In this document: positions 17,526 to 26,163 of the stretch, piece by piece
How the letters are laid out: each line of letters begins with the position of its first letter
Numbering within the stretch: the first letter of the stretch is position 1
Source: Hafnia alvei
GTDB taxonomy: Bacteria; Pseudomonadota; Gammaproteobacteria; Enterobacterales; Enterobacteriaceae
Assembly: GCF_964063325.1 (NCBI RefSeq)
Contig: NZ_OZ061315.1
Coordinates: 2,480,001 to 2,544,000 of the forward strand
Direction of reading: 5' to 3'
Length of the DNA stretch: 64,000 nt
Made by a program: the position numbers and the translations under genes
Notes under the pieces: model-generated
Database searches by the model: none
Seen by the model: the letters and a program-made list of their open reading frames with translations, nothing else
Told to the model about the DNA's origin: nothing

Positions 17526-17957
17526 TTATTTGTTTTGTAAGTGAATTATATTTTGTTCCAGACGCTCAATTAAGCTAGTCAGCAGTGTCACTTCTTCTGG
17601 TGAAACGCCAGATAAGATCTCACCACGCGTCATCGTGATAACGTCATTAACTTCCTTGATAATAGGTGCAGCTTCTTCCGTCAACTTAATGCGTTTAGCG
17701 CGGCGATCGTTTGCGCAGGTATGGCGTGTAATTAAGCCCTTCTCTTCAAGCTGGTCCAACGTGCGAACTAATGAAGGCTGCTCAATGCCGATAGCTTTAG
17801 CCAGTTGGATCTGAGACTGCTCCGGCGGTAGACGATTAATATTGTATAGAGTAACCCAATGCGTTTGTGTCAATTCAAGCGGTTTCAAACGCTGATCAAT
17901 TAACGCTCTCCATACACGAACTAATCGTGCTAAATCCGAGCCTAGTGTCGATTCCAA
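17526..17957 (-). CDS. slyA: MarR-family transcriptional regulator SlyA
   Basis: 143 residues. It is a winged-helix MarR protein in which QIQLAKAIGIEQPSLVRTLDQLEEKGLI is the recognition helix region and TCANDRRAKRIKLT is the wing. The N- and C-terminal helices form the dimer interface. The sequence matches E. coli/Salmonella SlyA closely. It relieves H-NS silencing of envelope and virulence genes. Tail-to-tail with slyB and divergent from ydhIJK; a SlyA-like palindrome lies 17 bases upstream of its start. Confidence 0.95.
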   Translation of the reverse strand: MESTLGSDLARLVRVWRALIDQRLKPLELTQTHWVTLYNINRLPPEQSQIQLAKAIGIEQPSLVRTLDQLEEKGLITRHTCANDRRAKRIKLTEEAAPIIKEVNDVITMTRGEILSGVSPEEVTLLTSLIERLEQNIIHLQNK

Positions 17958-17973
17958 TTTACTCTCCTTATAA

Positions 17974-17985
17974 TTAGCGTGCTAA
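17974..17985. promoter_or_regulatory. SlyA operator between slyA and ydhI
   Basis: TTAGC GT GCTAA has perfect five-base arms identical to those of the published SlyA consensus TTAGCAAGCTAA. Its position just upstream of slyA fits autoregulation and possible control of the divergent ydhIJK genes. Confidence 0.7.
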
Positions 17986-18132
17986 GATACTCACCCAGAG
18001 TAGCTACTAGTTTGGTTCTCAATCGTAAAAATTTCAAATGTATATCTATATCCTCCAGAAAATAATCTATGCTTATGGACAATTAACATCTATGTTACCT
18101 ATAAATCTCTTAATGGATCGGGAGTGGTAAAC

Positions 18133-18369
18133 ATGGACATCCTTTCTTCATCCCAAGGCTCACCGTTGCCAGATCTGATATTAGGCGCATCGCTCTATTT
18201 TCCGCCTATTTTTAAAGCTGTTTTACTCGGTATTGTTTTCTGGTTGCTTATTCATCGTTTATTCCGCGATGTGATTTACTCTGGCGATATTTGGCATCCA
18301 ACGCTAATGGATTTGTCAATTTTCGTCATCTGTGTAAGCACCAGTCTTTGGCTATTAACCAGTTGGTAA
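18133..18369 (+). CDS. ydhI: YdhI, small inner membrane protein (DUF1656)
   Basis: 78 residues from the ATG at 18133, with GGAG at 18121-18124. It has two hydrophobic segments (FKAVLLGIVFWLLIHRLF and LSIFVICVSTSLWLL). Its start matches the family, in which a short DUF1656 protein (like AaeX) precedes an HlyD-type and a FUSC-type protein in efflux operons. Its exact role is unknown. ydhJ follows after six bases, so the three genes are one operon. Confidence 0.88.
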   Translation: MDILSSSQGSPLPDLILGASLYFPPIFKAVLLGIVFWLLIHRLFRDVIYSGDIWHPTLMDLSIFVICVSTSLWLLTSW

Positions 18370-18375
18370 AATAAT

Positions 18376-19236
18376 ATGAAACAGAACACATTACGCTACT
18401 TCTCAACGGTTATAGTTTGTGCAATTGCAATCACCGCCGGCTGGTGGGCTTGGAATTATTATATGCAATCGCCTTGGACGCGAGATGGTAAAGTCCGTGC
18501 CGAGCTCGTCAATATTACACCAGAAGTATCGGGAAAAATAATTAAAGTAAATATCAGTGATAACCAACAGGTAAAACAAGGTGAACTGTTATTTTCTTTA
18601 GACCCTACGCCGTTCGAAATTGCGCTAAGTAATGCCAATGCCGCGATGGCTAAGGCCGAGTCAGATTTAGCCAAAGCTAACCATGAAGCCGCTCGCCGTG
18701 GAAACCTACCGCGTAACGTTATCTCCGCAGAAGACCTCGACGAGGCCCAACTGAATGCGCAAGCAATGAAAGCGAATTATAAATCCGCGCAATCTAATTT
18801 GGAACAGGCTGAGTGGAATTTACACCACACAAATATTTATGCTCCGGTCAGTGGATTTATAACTAATTTACAAACCCGAGTGGGAAATTATGCCTCTATT
18901 GGCTCACCGCTCGTGGCTCTTATTGATATTAATTCGTTTTATGTGATGGGTTATTTCGAAGAAACCAAACTCAGACATATAAACATCGGAAATAACGTGG
19001 ATATAACTCTGTATAACGGAAATATTCCATTACAGGGACGCGTAGAAAGTATTGGCCGCGCAATTTATGACCAAAGCGTCGATAGCAGCGATAATATGCT
19101 GCTTAATGTAAAACCGAACGTGCCTTGGGTACGACTGGCTCAACGGGTGCCGATCCGAATTAAGCTTGAAAATGTGCCTAAAGATGTTTTGCTGGTTGCG
19201 GGAACCACCTGCACAATTTCTGTTCGCAGCCGTTAA
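18376..19236 (+). CDS. ydhJ: YdhJ, HlyD-family membrane fusion protein
   Basis: 286 residues. One N-terminal membrane helix (YFSTVIVCAIAITAGWWAW) anchors a periplasmic adaptor. The biotinyl-lipoyl-like domain comes in two halves (VSGKIIKVNISDNQQVKQGELLFSLDP and IYAPVSGFITNLQTRVGNYASIG in pieces) flanking a coiled-coil hairpin of about 80 residues rich in Ala, Asn and Glu. This is the AaeA type of adaptor, working with a FUSC pump rather than an RND or MFS pump. Its partner ydhK begins nine bases later. The substrate is unknown; aromatic acids are exported by the related AaeAB. Confidence 0.9.
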   Translation: MKQNTLRYFSTVIVCAIAITAGWWAWNYYMQSPWTRDGKVRAELVNITPEVSGKIIKVNISDNQQVKQGELLFSLDPTPFEIALSNANAAMAKAESDLAKANHEAARRGNLPRNVISAEDLDEAQLNAQAMKANYKSAQSNLEQAEWNLHHTNIYAPVSGFITNLQTRVGNYASIGSPLVALIDINSFYVMGYFEETKLRHINIGNNVDITLYNGNIPLQGRVESIGRAIYDQSVDSSDNMLLNVKPNVPWVRLAQRVPIRIKLENVPKDVLLVAGTTCTISVRSR

Positions 19237-19245
19237 CAGGACAGC

Positions 19246-21267
19246 ATGGTGAATTTCTCTTGGCTAGATTGGCGCAATACTCCGTGGGCAAAAGCCAACG
19301 CAGCACAATGGCGTTATGCACTTCGCAACGCTATTGCCATGTGTTTGGCGCTCTGGGTCGCTTTTTTATTAGATCTGGATGACCCCTATTGGGCGTTTAC
19401 GTCTGCCGCCGTAGTGAGTTTCCCTACCGTTGGCGGGGTTATCAGCAAGAGTATCGGCCGCATCGCGGGCAGCCTAATCGGCGCCGCAGCTTCCGTATTG
19501 ATCGCAGGACAAACACTAAACGACCCTTGGTTATTTACTTTTTATATTGCGGCGTGGATTTCGCTTTGCACCTATGTCTCGAATCATTACCAAAATAACG
19601 TCGCCTACGCTTTTGCTTTAGCAGGTTATACCGCTGCGATCATCGCCTTCTCAACGGCAGAATCCACCGATACCATGCAAATTTTTGATATTGCACAGGC
19701 TCGCGTCTGCGAAGTGATCACAGGAATTCTGTGCGGTGCCTTTATGATGATGATTCTGCCGAGCACGTCCGATGGCAACAATCTCGTGACCTCGCTACGC
19801 AGAATGCATCAGCGTTTACTGGAACATGCCACCATGGTGTGGCATCCAGAAACAACACCAGAGATGCGGACATCCCATGAAGGTCTGATCGGCCAAATCC
19901 TGACCATGAATATCTTGCGTATTCAGGCATTCTGGAGCAACCACCGGATGCGAAGTCGCAATAATGTGCTCAATTTTTTACTGCATCGACAACTGCGGCT
20001 AACCAGCGTGATTTCCAGCATTCGTCGAATGCTGGTGAATTGGCCCGAACGTCCTGAATTCTTGCAGGATGTATTACAAGACACCCTAAAAGAGCTGCAG
20101 GATCCTAACACCAACAAATATCGTTTAGCCAAAATTCTCAGCCGCATTTATCCGCAGGATCCAAGCGATTATCGGCTACGCACGTTTTATCTGCGTCTAC
20201 GTTATTTCTGCTGGCTCTATTTACAAGGCAGCCGGTGGATTCGCCACATCGAAAACTCAACCCCAGAAGATAGCTTTTCGCCGCCAAAAGTTCACAGTAT
20301 CGCGCGGCATACGGATAGTATGGAGTCGGGCTACAATGCTTTGCGTACGTTTATTGTGCTCATCGTCGGCTGTGGATTCTGGATTAATACCCAATGGGAT
20401 GCGGGCTCTGCGGCATTAACTATTACCGCAATTACCTGCGTGCTCTATTCCACGTCAGCCTCCCCTATGACCAGCCTAAGCACGTTATTCAAAGCGATGG
20501 TGTTGCTGTCCATTGGCTGCTATCTGGCAAAATTTGGGTTGATGATTCAAATCGATGACTTCTGGGTGTTCTGTGCATTCCTGCTGCCGGTTTTACTCAC
20601 TATGCAGTTGATCAAACTACAAAATCCTAAAACCGCGGCGCTATGGGGACAGCTGATTGTCTTCATGGGTTCATTTTTGTTGGTCACCAACCCACCAGAA
20701 TACGATTACAGCAGTTTCGTGAACGGTAACATCGCTAAAATTTGCGGTGTATTGCTGGCAGCCGTGGCATTTCAAATCCTGCGGCCAAGCTCTGATAAAC
20801 GTAAAAGTCGCCGAATCGTTCGCGCTCTGCGGCTAGATTTTATGGATCAGATAAGCCGTCATCCTCAACAGGATGAAAGCCAGTTCGAGTCTCGGATTTA
20901 TCATCGCATCAGCCAGCTTAATCAAAGCAAGGATGAACTATCGCGTATTTGGGTGCTGCGTTGGGGCGTCGTGTTACTTAACTGTAGCCATATAGTATGG
21001 CAACTGCGGGAATGGCAGACACGTTCCGATCCACTTTCTGCGGTGCGCGACGTTTGCATACACTGCTTGAAAGGGATTATGACGGAGAAAGGCGTTCAGC
21101 ATGAGTCGCTCGATGGCACCTTAGCCGAACTGTTAAGGATCAGCGAGGTGTTATCTCGCCATCCGGATCAAAGCGGCCGTGATTTAGCCGGTCTGGTATG
21201 GCGCTTATATTGTTCTTTATCGCAGCTACAGCAAAGCGTGGTCTCTTCAGTGACAAGCAAGCCCTGA
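19246..21267 (+). CDS. ydhK: YdhK, FUSC-family (AaeB-like) inner membrane transporter
   Basis: 673 residues. Two membrane blocks, each of about five to six helices (residues about 20-170 and 360-500), are separated and followed by cytoplasmic helical regions. The first block includes DDPYWAFTSAAVVSFPTVGGVISKSIGRIAGSLIGA in pieces, typical of FUSC/aromatic acid exporters. It is the predicted pump for the YdhIJK operon. It ends four bases before the convergent ydhL stop, with no recognisable terminator between. Confidence 0.9.
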   Translation: MVNFSWLDWRNTPWAKANAAQWRYALRNAIAMCLALWVAFLLDLDDPYWAFTSAAVVSFPTVGGVISKSIGRIAGSLIGAAASVLIAGQTLNDPWLFTFYIAAWISLCTYVSNHYQNNVAYAFALAGYTAAIIAFSTAESTDTMQIFDIAQARVCEVITGILCGAFMMMILPSTSDGNNLVTSLRRMHQRLLEHATMVWHPETTPEMRTSHEGLIGQILTMNILRIQAFWSNHRMRSRNNVLNFLLHRQLRLTSVISSIRRMLVNWPERPEFLQDVLQDTLKELQDPNTNKYRLAKILSRIYPQDPSDYRLRTFYLRLRYFCWLYLQGSRWIRHIENSTPEDSFSPPKVHSIARHTDSMESGYNALRTFIVLIVGCGFWINTQWDAGSAALTITAITCVLYSTSASPMTSLSTLFKAMVLLSIGCYLAKFGLMIQIDDFWVFCAFLLPVLLTMQLIKLQNPKTAALWGQLIVFMGSFLLVTNPPEYDYSSFVNGNIAKICGVLLAAVAFQILRPSSDKRKSRRIVRALRLDFMDQISRHPQQDESQFESRIYHRISQLNQSKDELSRIWVLRWGVVLLNCSHIVWQLREWQTRSDPLSAVRDVCIHCLKGIMTEKGVQHESLDGTLAELLRISEVLSRHPDQSGRDLAGLVWRLYCSLSQLQQSVVSSVTSKP

Positions 21268-21271
21268 GATA

Positions 21272-21511
21272 TCAAAACAACGATGGCTGCTCCGGCGGAT
21301 TGATTTGATCGGCATTATCGTTGCGCCGCTGACGTAAAAATCGTTGGCGGCACAAACGGAGCACATCGCGTTTTTGCGGATCGCTCAGTTTCATCCAGTC
21401 AAACCGTTCTTCTCGGCTACGCATACAGCCACGACAGTAGCCCCGATCGTCCGTCTGGCATATACCTCGACACGGGCTAGGAATATCAAAAAACTCAAGC
21501 TGCTGGGCCAC
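21272..21511 (-). CDS. ydhL: YdhL, DUF1289 small cysteine-rich protein
   Basis: 79 residues from the GTG at 21511. The strong ribosome-binding site AGGAGGT lies six bases upstream and the resulting protein equals the E. coli length; a longer frame back to 21565 lacks such support. DUF1289 proteins carry four cysteines in SPCRGIC...GYCRGCMRS, a likely metal-binding knuckle, and a later RLCRQR. The function is unknown. It converges with ydhK, as in E. coli. Confidence 0.88.
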   Translation of the reverse strand: MAQQLEFFDIPSPCRGICQTDDRGYCRGCMRSREERFDWMKLSDPQKRDVLRLCRQRFLRQRRNDNADQINPPEQPSLF

Positions 21512-21577
21512 GATATACCTCCTGCTTACTATCCTAAGTGAAGACGCAAACAAGGAACTGAGCAAATCAATTTTCGT

Positions 21578-22486
21578 TTAATATTCTGTATCTTTATATG
21601 TCTGAAAGAAATTACGCAAGCAGAGCATAGCCTGACGGCTTTTTTCAGTATGCACTCTCTCTAACGTTAATGCGTGCAGCTTGAGCGGCGTGGGTCGCCA
21701 TTCAGGTAACAGCACCACTAACTCTCCTCTCTGAAGCTCATGGCTGATTTCATACAGCGGCTGTACTGAGATCCCTAATCCCTCCAGCGTAAATGCGCGT
21801 AATACATTCATGCTGCTACTGCCGGTGGCAATATCGGGCAGCCGAATTTTGCACACTTCCCCGCTGCGTTTTTGTAAGGTGATTGAGGTAGGAATTGCAT
21901 CGTTGGTGCTGATCAACCACTGATGCTGCGTCAATTCATGCGGGGATTCAGGTATCCCGCAGCGGTTTAAATAACGCGGCGATGCACATAACACCATCGG
22001 CCACGTCGCGAGCGGATGCGCAATATAAGAAGCATCGTCCAATTGTCGATTAACCCGCAAAGCAATATCAGCGCGAATATCAATTAAATTAATAATTTCA
22101 TCGTTAGCTAAGATCCGCAGACTCAGCTTGGGATGAGCTTGCAATAGCGGGGCAAGAGCCTGCGCAAGCGGTGTTCCACCAAGACCTATCGTTGTAGCAA
22201 TGCGCAATTCGCCAACCAGCGTGTCGCGCATTTCGGCCAGTCTTTGCTCCGCCTGACTCGCCTCATGCAACATGGCTTTGCAGCCTGGATAAAATGCCGC
22301 GCCCGCATCAGTGAGCGTTAGTTTTCGCGTAGAACGATGCAGCAGCGCCACACCCAAACTCTGCTCTAGCGTTCGCATATGTTGACTCACCGCGGAAGCG
22401 CTCATGCCTAAACGCCGCCCCGCCGCGCTGAGTGAACCTTCCGCGACGACAACGGCAAATACCGCCATACGATTAAGTTTATCCAT
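21578..22486 (-). CDS. LysR-family transcriptional regulator, unnamed
   Basis: 302 residues. The N-terminal winged HTH (LSAAGRRLGMSASAVSQHMRTLEQSLGVALLHRSTRKLTLT in pieces) and a substrate-binding domain of the CrgA/DsdC-like type (LRIATTIGLGGTPLAQAL; ADIALRV) are complete. It is divergent from the SDR-like gene at 22610 with a 123-base gap containing repeated CTTAAAG motifs and a palindrome, so that gene is its likely target. In E. coli this slot, between ydhL and nemA, is occupied by other genes including nemR. I do not recognise a specific ortholog. Confidence 0.85.
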   Translation of the reverse strand: MDKLNRMAVFAVVVAEGSLSAAGRRLGMSASAVSQHMRTLEQSLGVALLHRSTRKLTLTDAGAAFYPGCKAMLHEASQAEQRLAEMRDTLVGELRIATTIGLGGTPLAQALAPLLQAHPKLSLRILANDEIINLIDIRADIALRVNRQLDDASYIAHPLATWPMVLCASPRYLNRCGIPESPHELTQHQWLISTNDAIPTSITLQKRSGEVCKIRLPDIATGSSSMNVLRAFTLEGLGISVQPLYEISHELQRGELVVLLPEWRPTPLKLHALTLERVHTEKSRQAMLCLRNFFQTYKDTEY

Positions 22487-22527
22487 CGAATCCCCCTTCC
22501 CATCTTAAAGTTTTACTTAAAGAAGTT

Positions 22528-22544
22528 AGTGGCAATATGCCACT
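22528..22544. promoter_or_regulatory. Palindrome and CTTAAAG repeats in the LysR/SDR intergenic region
   Basis: AGTGGCA ATA TGCCACT is a perfect 7-base-arm dyad. CTTAAAG occurs as direct repeats at 22504, 22516 and 22565 around it. One or both could be the operator of the divergent LysR regulator; the CTTAAAG pair 12 bases apart has a helical-turn-like spacing. Confidence 0.45.
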
Positions 22545-22609
22545 TATCAGCCACGCTGTTAAGGCTTAAAGTTTCTCTATCGCAATCAATGTTGAAAAAG
22601 GAATGAATA

Positions 22610-23251
22610 ATGAAACTCGCTATTATCGGTGCAACAGGTTTTGTCGGTCGTGTGGTGGTTAACGAGGCGCTGGCGCGTGGTCATGACGTTACCGCCATCG
22701 CTCGTCATACCAAAGATTTACCCACTAATAGCCATTTGCATATTGCACTTGGCGATGTGACCGACATTGATTGGCTGGCACAAACGCTCAAAGGCGTAGA
22801 TGCGATAATCAGCGCCTTTAACCCCGGCTGGACCGATCCTGATCTGTACGCCAACTTTGTCAAAGGTAGCAATGCTATTTTGAAAGCGGTCGAAAAATCA
22901 GGCGTGAAACGTTTCTTGGTGGTCGGCGGCGCGGGTAGCCTTGAAGTGGCACCAGGCGTTGAACTGCTCGATACACCACAGTTCCCCGCAGAGATCCGTC
23001 CTGGCGCGCAAGGTGCTCGCGAACTGCGTGACACATTACGTGCCGGTAGCCAACTGGATTGGACGTTATTATCCCCCGCGGCCATGCTAAAGCCGGGTCA
23101 ACGTACCGGCAGTTTCCGTTTGGGTACAACGTCATTGCTGATGAACGGTGATGCGCCTGCCAGTATTTCCGTTGAGGATCTTGCCGTTGTCATCCTGAAT
23201 GAAATTGAACAACCACAATTTATTAAGCAGCAATTCACCGCCGCTTACTAA
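22610..23251 (+). CDS. Atypical SDR / NAD(P)-binding Rossmann protein
   Basis: 213 residues. The Rossmann start MKLAIIGATGFVGRVVVNEALARGH carries the GxxGxxG nucleotide-binding motif of NmrA-like atypical SDRs. GDVTD binds the adenine, and FLVVGGAGSLEV replaces the classical Ser-Tyr-Lys active site, so catalytic dehydrogenase activity is doubtful. Proteins like this (YwnB/YtfG-like) act as quinone or flavin reductases or redox sensors. It is divergent from a LysR regulator and lies upstream of nemA, suggesting a role in electrophile or quinone stress, by context only. Confidence 0.82.
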   Translation: MKLAIIGATGFVGRVVVNEALARGHDVTAIARHTKDLPTNSHLHIALGDVTDIDWLAQTLKGVDAIISAFNPGWTDPDLYANFVKGSNAILKAVEKSGVKRFLVVGGAGSLEVAPGVELLDTPQFPAEIRPGAQGARELRDTLRAGSQLDWTLLSPAAMLKPGQRTGSFRLGTTSLLMNGDAPASISVEDLAVVILNEIEQPQFIKQQFTAAY

Positions 23252-23385
23252 GCCACAATCCTCTCCTAATCCCCCTTTCCCACGAACAGTCGCGTGCTGT
23301 TCGTGCGCGTTTCACTCTCTGTAACTGCCTATAATTCCTGCGTTTACAATTATTTCTTCACAAACTATCTGTGCTTGTATTGACT

Positions 23386-23401
23386 TAGACCAACTGGTCT
23401 A
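23386..23401. promoter_or_regulatory. NemR-type operator upstream of nemA
   Basis: TAGACC AACT GGTCTA is a perfect dyad of the form TAGACC-N4-GGTCTA, as I remember the NemR box of E. coli. It directly follows TTGACT (23380-23385) and lies between that -35 and a possible -10 at 23403-23408, so bound repressor would block RNA polymerase. No nemR gene is adjacent. Confidence 0.7.
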
Positions 23402-23505
23402 TTAGTCTTTGCCCAAGCCTCGCTGTCACGTTTTACCCACGTCTGACGAGCTAACCTAAACTTCGTGGCGCATGATAATGCGCAACAACTGCAACAGGAT
23501 TGACT

Positions 23506-24603
23506 ATGAAAATCGAAAAGTTATTCACTCCGGTCACCGTTGGTGACGTTACTTTACCTAATCGCGTTTTCATGGCTCCGCTGACACGCTTGCGCAGCAT
23601 AGAACCGGGTGATATTCCAACCCCGCTGATGGGTGAATACTACAACCAGCGCGCGGGCGCAGGTTTGATCATTACTGAGGCCACTCAGGTTTCATTCCAA
23701 GCCAAAGGGTATGCCGGTGCTCCAGGCCTGCATACGCCAGAGCAGCTAGCCGCATGGAAAAAAATTGTGTCAGGCGTCCATAAGCAAGGCGGACATATCG
23801 CCGTACAGCTGTGGCACGTTGGTCGTATTTCTCATAATAGCCTGCAGCCTAACCAACAGGCTCCCGTTGCACCTTCTGCGATTGCCGCCGATACCCGCAC
23901 CACCGTACGTGATGAAAATGGTCACTGGGTACGCGTGCCTTGTTCAGAACCTCGCGCTTTAGAAACCAGTGAAATTCCGGGCATCGTTAACGATTTCCGT
24001 CATGCGGTGAGCCTTGCTAGCCAAGCCGGTTTTGATCTGGTTGAGCTTCACGCTGCCCATGGCTATTTATTGCATCAATTCATGTCACCGGCCTCAAACC
24101 ACCGCACCGATCAATACGGTGGCAACATTGAAAATCGCGCACGTTTAACTCTAGAAGTCGTTGACGCTGCGATTGCCGAATCTGGCGCAGGCCGCGTTGG
24201 GATCCGTATTTCTCCATTAGGCCCGTTCAATGGTCTGGACAATGGTGAAGATCAAGAAGAAGCGGCGCTTTACCTGATCGGTCAGCTTAACCAACGTAAA
24301 ATTGCCTACCTGCATCTTTCTGAGCCAGATTGGGCAGGCGGCAAGCCTTATTCAGAGGCATTCCGTCAGGCAGTTCGCAAACAGTTTAGCGGCGTCATTA
24401 TTGGTTCAGGCGGATATACCGCAGAAAAGGCCGAAACGTTGTTGAACCAAGGTCTCATTGATGCAGTGGCTTTTGGTCGTAACTTTATCGCTAACCCTGA
24501 TTTGGTCGAGCGCTTAGAGAAAAAAGCCCCACTGAATACGCCACATCCTGAAACCTTCTACGGTGGTGATGCTAAAGGCTACACAGATTATCCAACGCTA
24601 TAG
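23506..24603 (+). CDS. nemA: N-ethylmaleimide reductase, Old Yellow Enzyme family
   Basis: 365 residues from the ATG at 23506 (MKIEKLFTPVTVG), the same length as E. coli NemA. FMN-binding TIM barrel: FMAPLTRLRSIEPGDIPTP, AVQLWHVGR and the His-Ala-Ala-His pair in LVELHAAHGYLLHQF, which in this family binds the phenolic or electrophile carbonyl. SNHRTDQYGGNIENR and VAFGRNFIANPDL are OYE hallmarks. It reduces N-ethylmaleimide, nitro compounds and other electrophiles with NADPH. It has its own NemR-like promoter and a terminator, and gloA follows separately. Confidence 0.95.
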   Translation: MKIEKLFTPVTVGDVTLPNRVFMAPLTRLRSIEPGDIPTPLMGEYYNQRAGAGLIITEATQVSFQAKGYAGAPGLHTPEQLAAWKKIVSGVHKQGGHIAVQLWHVGRISHNSLQPNQQAPVAPSAIAADTRTTVRDENGHWVRVPCSEPRALETSEIPGIVNDFRHAVSLASQAGFDLVELHAAHGYLLHQFMSPASNHRTDQYGGNIENRARLTLEVVDAAIAESGAGRVGIRISPLGPFNGLDNGEDQEEAALYLIGQLNQRKIAYLHLSEPDWAGGKPYSEAFRQAVRKQFSGVIIGSGGYTAEKAETLLNQGLIDAVAFGRNFIANPDLVERLEKKAPLNTPHPETFYGGDAKGYTDYPTL

Positions 24604-24634
24604 CTGCAATATTAATACCTTGGCATAGCTGCCA

Positions 24635-24670
24635 ACCCTCTGACCGCCTCCACTCTGTCAGAGGGTTTTT
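24635..24670 (+). terminator. Terminator of nemA
   Basis: ACCCTCTGAC (24635-24644) pairs with GTCAGAGGGT (24657-24666) and is followed by TTTTT. Confidence 0.88.
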
Positions 24671-24806
24671 TATTTACGGCTCTGGCGATTAATCAGGGGC
24701 TTTTATTGATCGCTGAAAGTAGGCTGTTACAATGTGTCTACATCCTGTCGCTATTGCTGATAGCGAAGCCTTGTCATCAAGGCCATTCTAATTTCAGAGG
24801 GAAATT

Positions 24807-25214
24807 ATGCGTTTACTTCATACCATGCTGCGTGTTGGTCATCTGCAACGCTCAATCGACTTCTACACCAACGTTTTAGGCATGCGTCTGCTGCGTACCA
24901 GCGAGAACGAAGAGTATAAATACTCCCTTGCGTTCGTCGGCTACAGTGATGAGAGCGTGGGTTCCGTTATCGAACTGACCTACAACTGGGGCGTAGAAAG
25001 CTACGACATGGGCACCGCGTTTGGCCATTTGGCATTAGGCGTTGATGATGTTGCAGCGACCTGTGAAAACATCCGCAAGGCGGGTGGAAAAGTCACGCGT
25101 GAAGCAGGCCCGGTTAAAGGGGGGAGTACTATTATTGCTTTTGTTGAAGATCCCGATGGCTACAAAATCGAACTGATCGAAAACAAACAGGCAGATGCAG
25201 GCTTAGGGAACTAA
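24807..25214 (+). CDS. gloA: Glyoxalase I (lactoylglutathione lyase)
   Basis: 135 residues, a nickel-type VOC enzyme. Metal ligands His5, Glu56, His74 and Glu122 are all present at the E. coli positions (MRLLHTM; VIELTYN; FGHLAL; KIELIE). It isomerises the methylglyoxal-glutathione hemithioacetal to S-lactoylglutathione. GAGGGAAA upstream supports the ATG at 24807. In E. coli it is co-transcribed with nemA; here a strong terminator separates them, so gloA probably has its own promoter in the 200-base gap. Confidence 0.96.
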   Translation: MRLLHTMLRVGHLQRSIDFYTNVLGMRLLRTSENEEYKYSLAFVGYSDESVGSVIELTYNWGVESYDMGTAFGHLALGVDDVAATCENIRKAGGKVTREAGPVKGGSTIIAFVEDPDGYKIELIENKQADAGLGN

Positions 25215-25260
25215 CCTCGCCTCCCTAGGATAAAACCTGACTGTTTTGCTTAAAAATCCA

Positions 25261-25286
25261 GCGAACGCATAGCCGTTCGCTTTTTT
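25261..25286 (+). terminator. Terminator of gloA
   Basis: GCGAACG CATAGC CGTTCGC followed by TTTTTT, 46 bases after the gloA stop. Confidence 0.9.
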
Positions 25287-25385
25287 ATGTTTTACCTGAA
25301 TGAGAGTCGCCCCACGTTTGCTGACTGCAAACTGCAAAAAAATTTGCCATAATGCGCGCTGCATTCCATAGACCAGAAGTTGAAC

Positions 25386-26042
25386 ATGGCTGAAACCACC
25401 AATCTTAATACGCTGAGCGCGCGTTTTCGCGGGTTCTATCCTGTTGTCATTGATGTCGAAACTGCGGGTTTTGATGCCAACACCAACGCGCTACTTGAAA
25501 TTGCGGCAGTCACGTTACGCATGACTGACGATGGATGGTTAGAGCCACATGAAACACTTCATTTCCACGTTGAGCCTTTTGTTGGCTCCGTTCTTGTTCC
25601 AGAGGCTCTGGCATTCAACGGCATCGATCCTGAAAATCCATTGCGTGGCGCGGTGAGCGAATACGAAGCGCTGCATGCTATTTTCAAAGCGGTTCGTAAA
25701 GGCATTAAAGATCAGGACTGTAATCGTGCGGTAATCGTTGCGCATAACGCGCACTTCGATCATTCATTTGTGATGGCCGCCGCAGAACGTGCTGGTTTAA
25801 AACGCAATCCATTCCATCCGTTCGCCACCTTTGATACTGCCGCCCTGAGCGGTTTGGTATTAGGACAAACCGTGCTGGCGAAAGCCTGTATCGCCGCAGA
25901 GATCCCCTTTGATAGCACTCAGGCCCACTCTGCGCTATATGATACTGAACAAACCGCAACGCTGTTTTGTGAGTTGGTAAACCGCTGGAAACGTATGGGT
26001 GGATGGCCATTGCCAACGCCTGCGCCAGAAACCACCGAATAG
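25386..26042 (+). CDS. rnt: Ribonuclease T, 3'-5' exoribonuclease
   Basis: 218 residues from the ATG at 25386; a TTG six bases upstream is less likely. DEDDh exonuclease motifs: VVIDVETAGFD (first Asp and Glu), VAHNAHFDHSF (second Asp) and QAHSALYDTEQTA (His and last Asp). FHPFATFDTAALSGL is the RNase T nucleic-acid-binding signature. It trims the 3' ends of tRNA and other stable RNAs as a dimer. A bidirectional terminator separates it from the converging grxD. Confidence 0.96.
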   Translation: MAETTNLNTLSARFRGFYPVVIDVETAGFDANTNALLEIAAVTLRMTDDGWLEPHETLHFHVEPFVGSVLVPEALAFNGIDPENPLRGAVSEYEALHAIFKAVRKGIKDQDCNRAVIVAHNAHFDHSFVMAAAERAGLKRNPFHPFATFDTAALSGLVLGQTVLAKACIAAEIPFDSTQAHSALYDTEQTATLFCELVNRWKRMGGWPLPTPAPETTE

Positions 26043-26114
26043 TCTGCCTCTTTTTCTTGTTGCAGCACCGAGCGGTGTAAGAATTTTTATTTCTGAGTTA
26101 ACGCAATAAATTAT

Positions 26115-26143
26115 AAAGGCGCCCTTAGGCGCCTTTTATTTTT
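26115..26143. terminator. Bidirectional terminator between rnt and grxD
   Basis: AAAGGCGCC CTTA GGCGCCTTTTATTTTT between two convergent genes; A and T runs flank the stem. Confidence 0.88.
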
Positions 26144-26163
26144 CTCACAATAATCATCAACGA

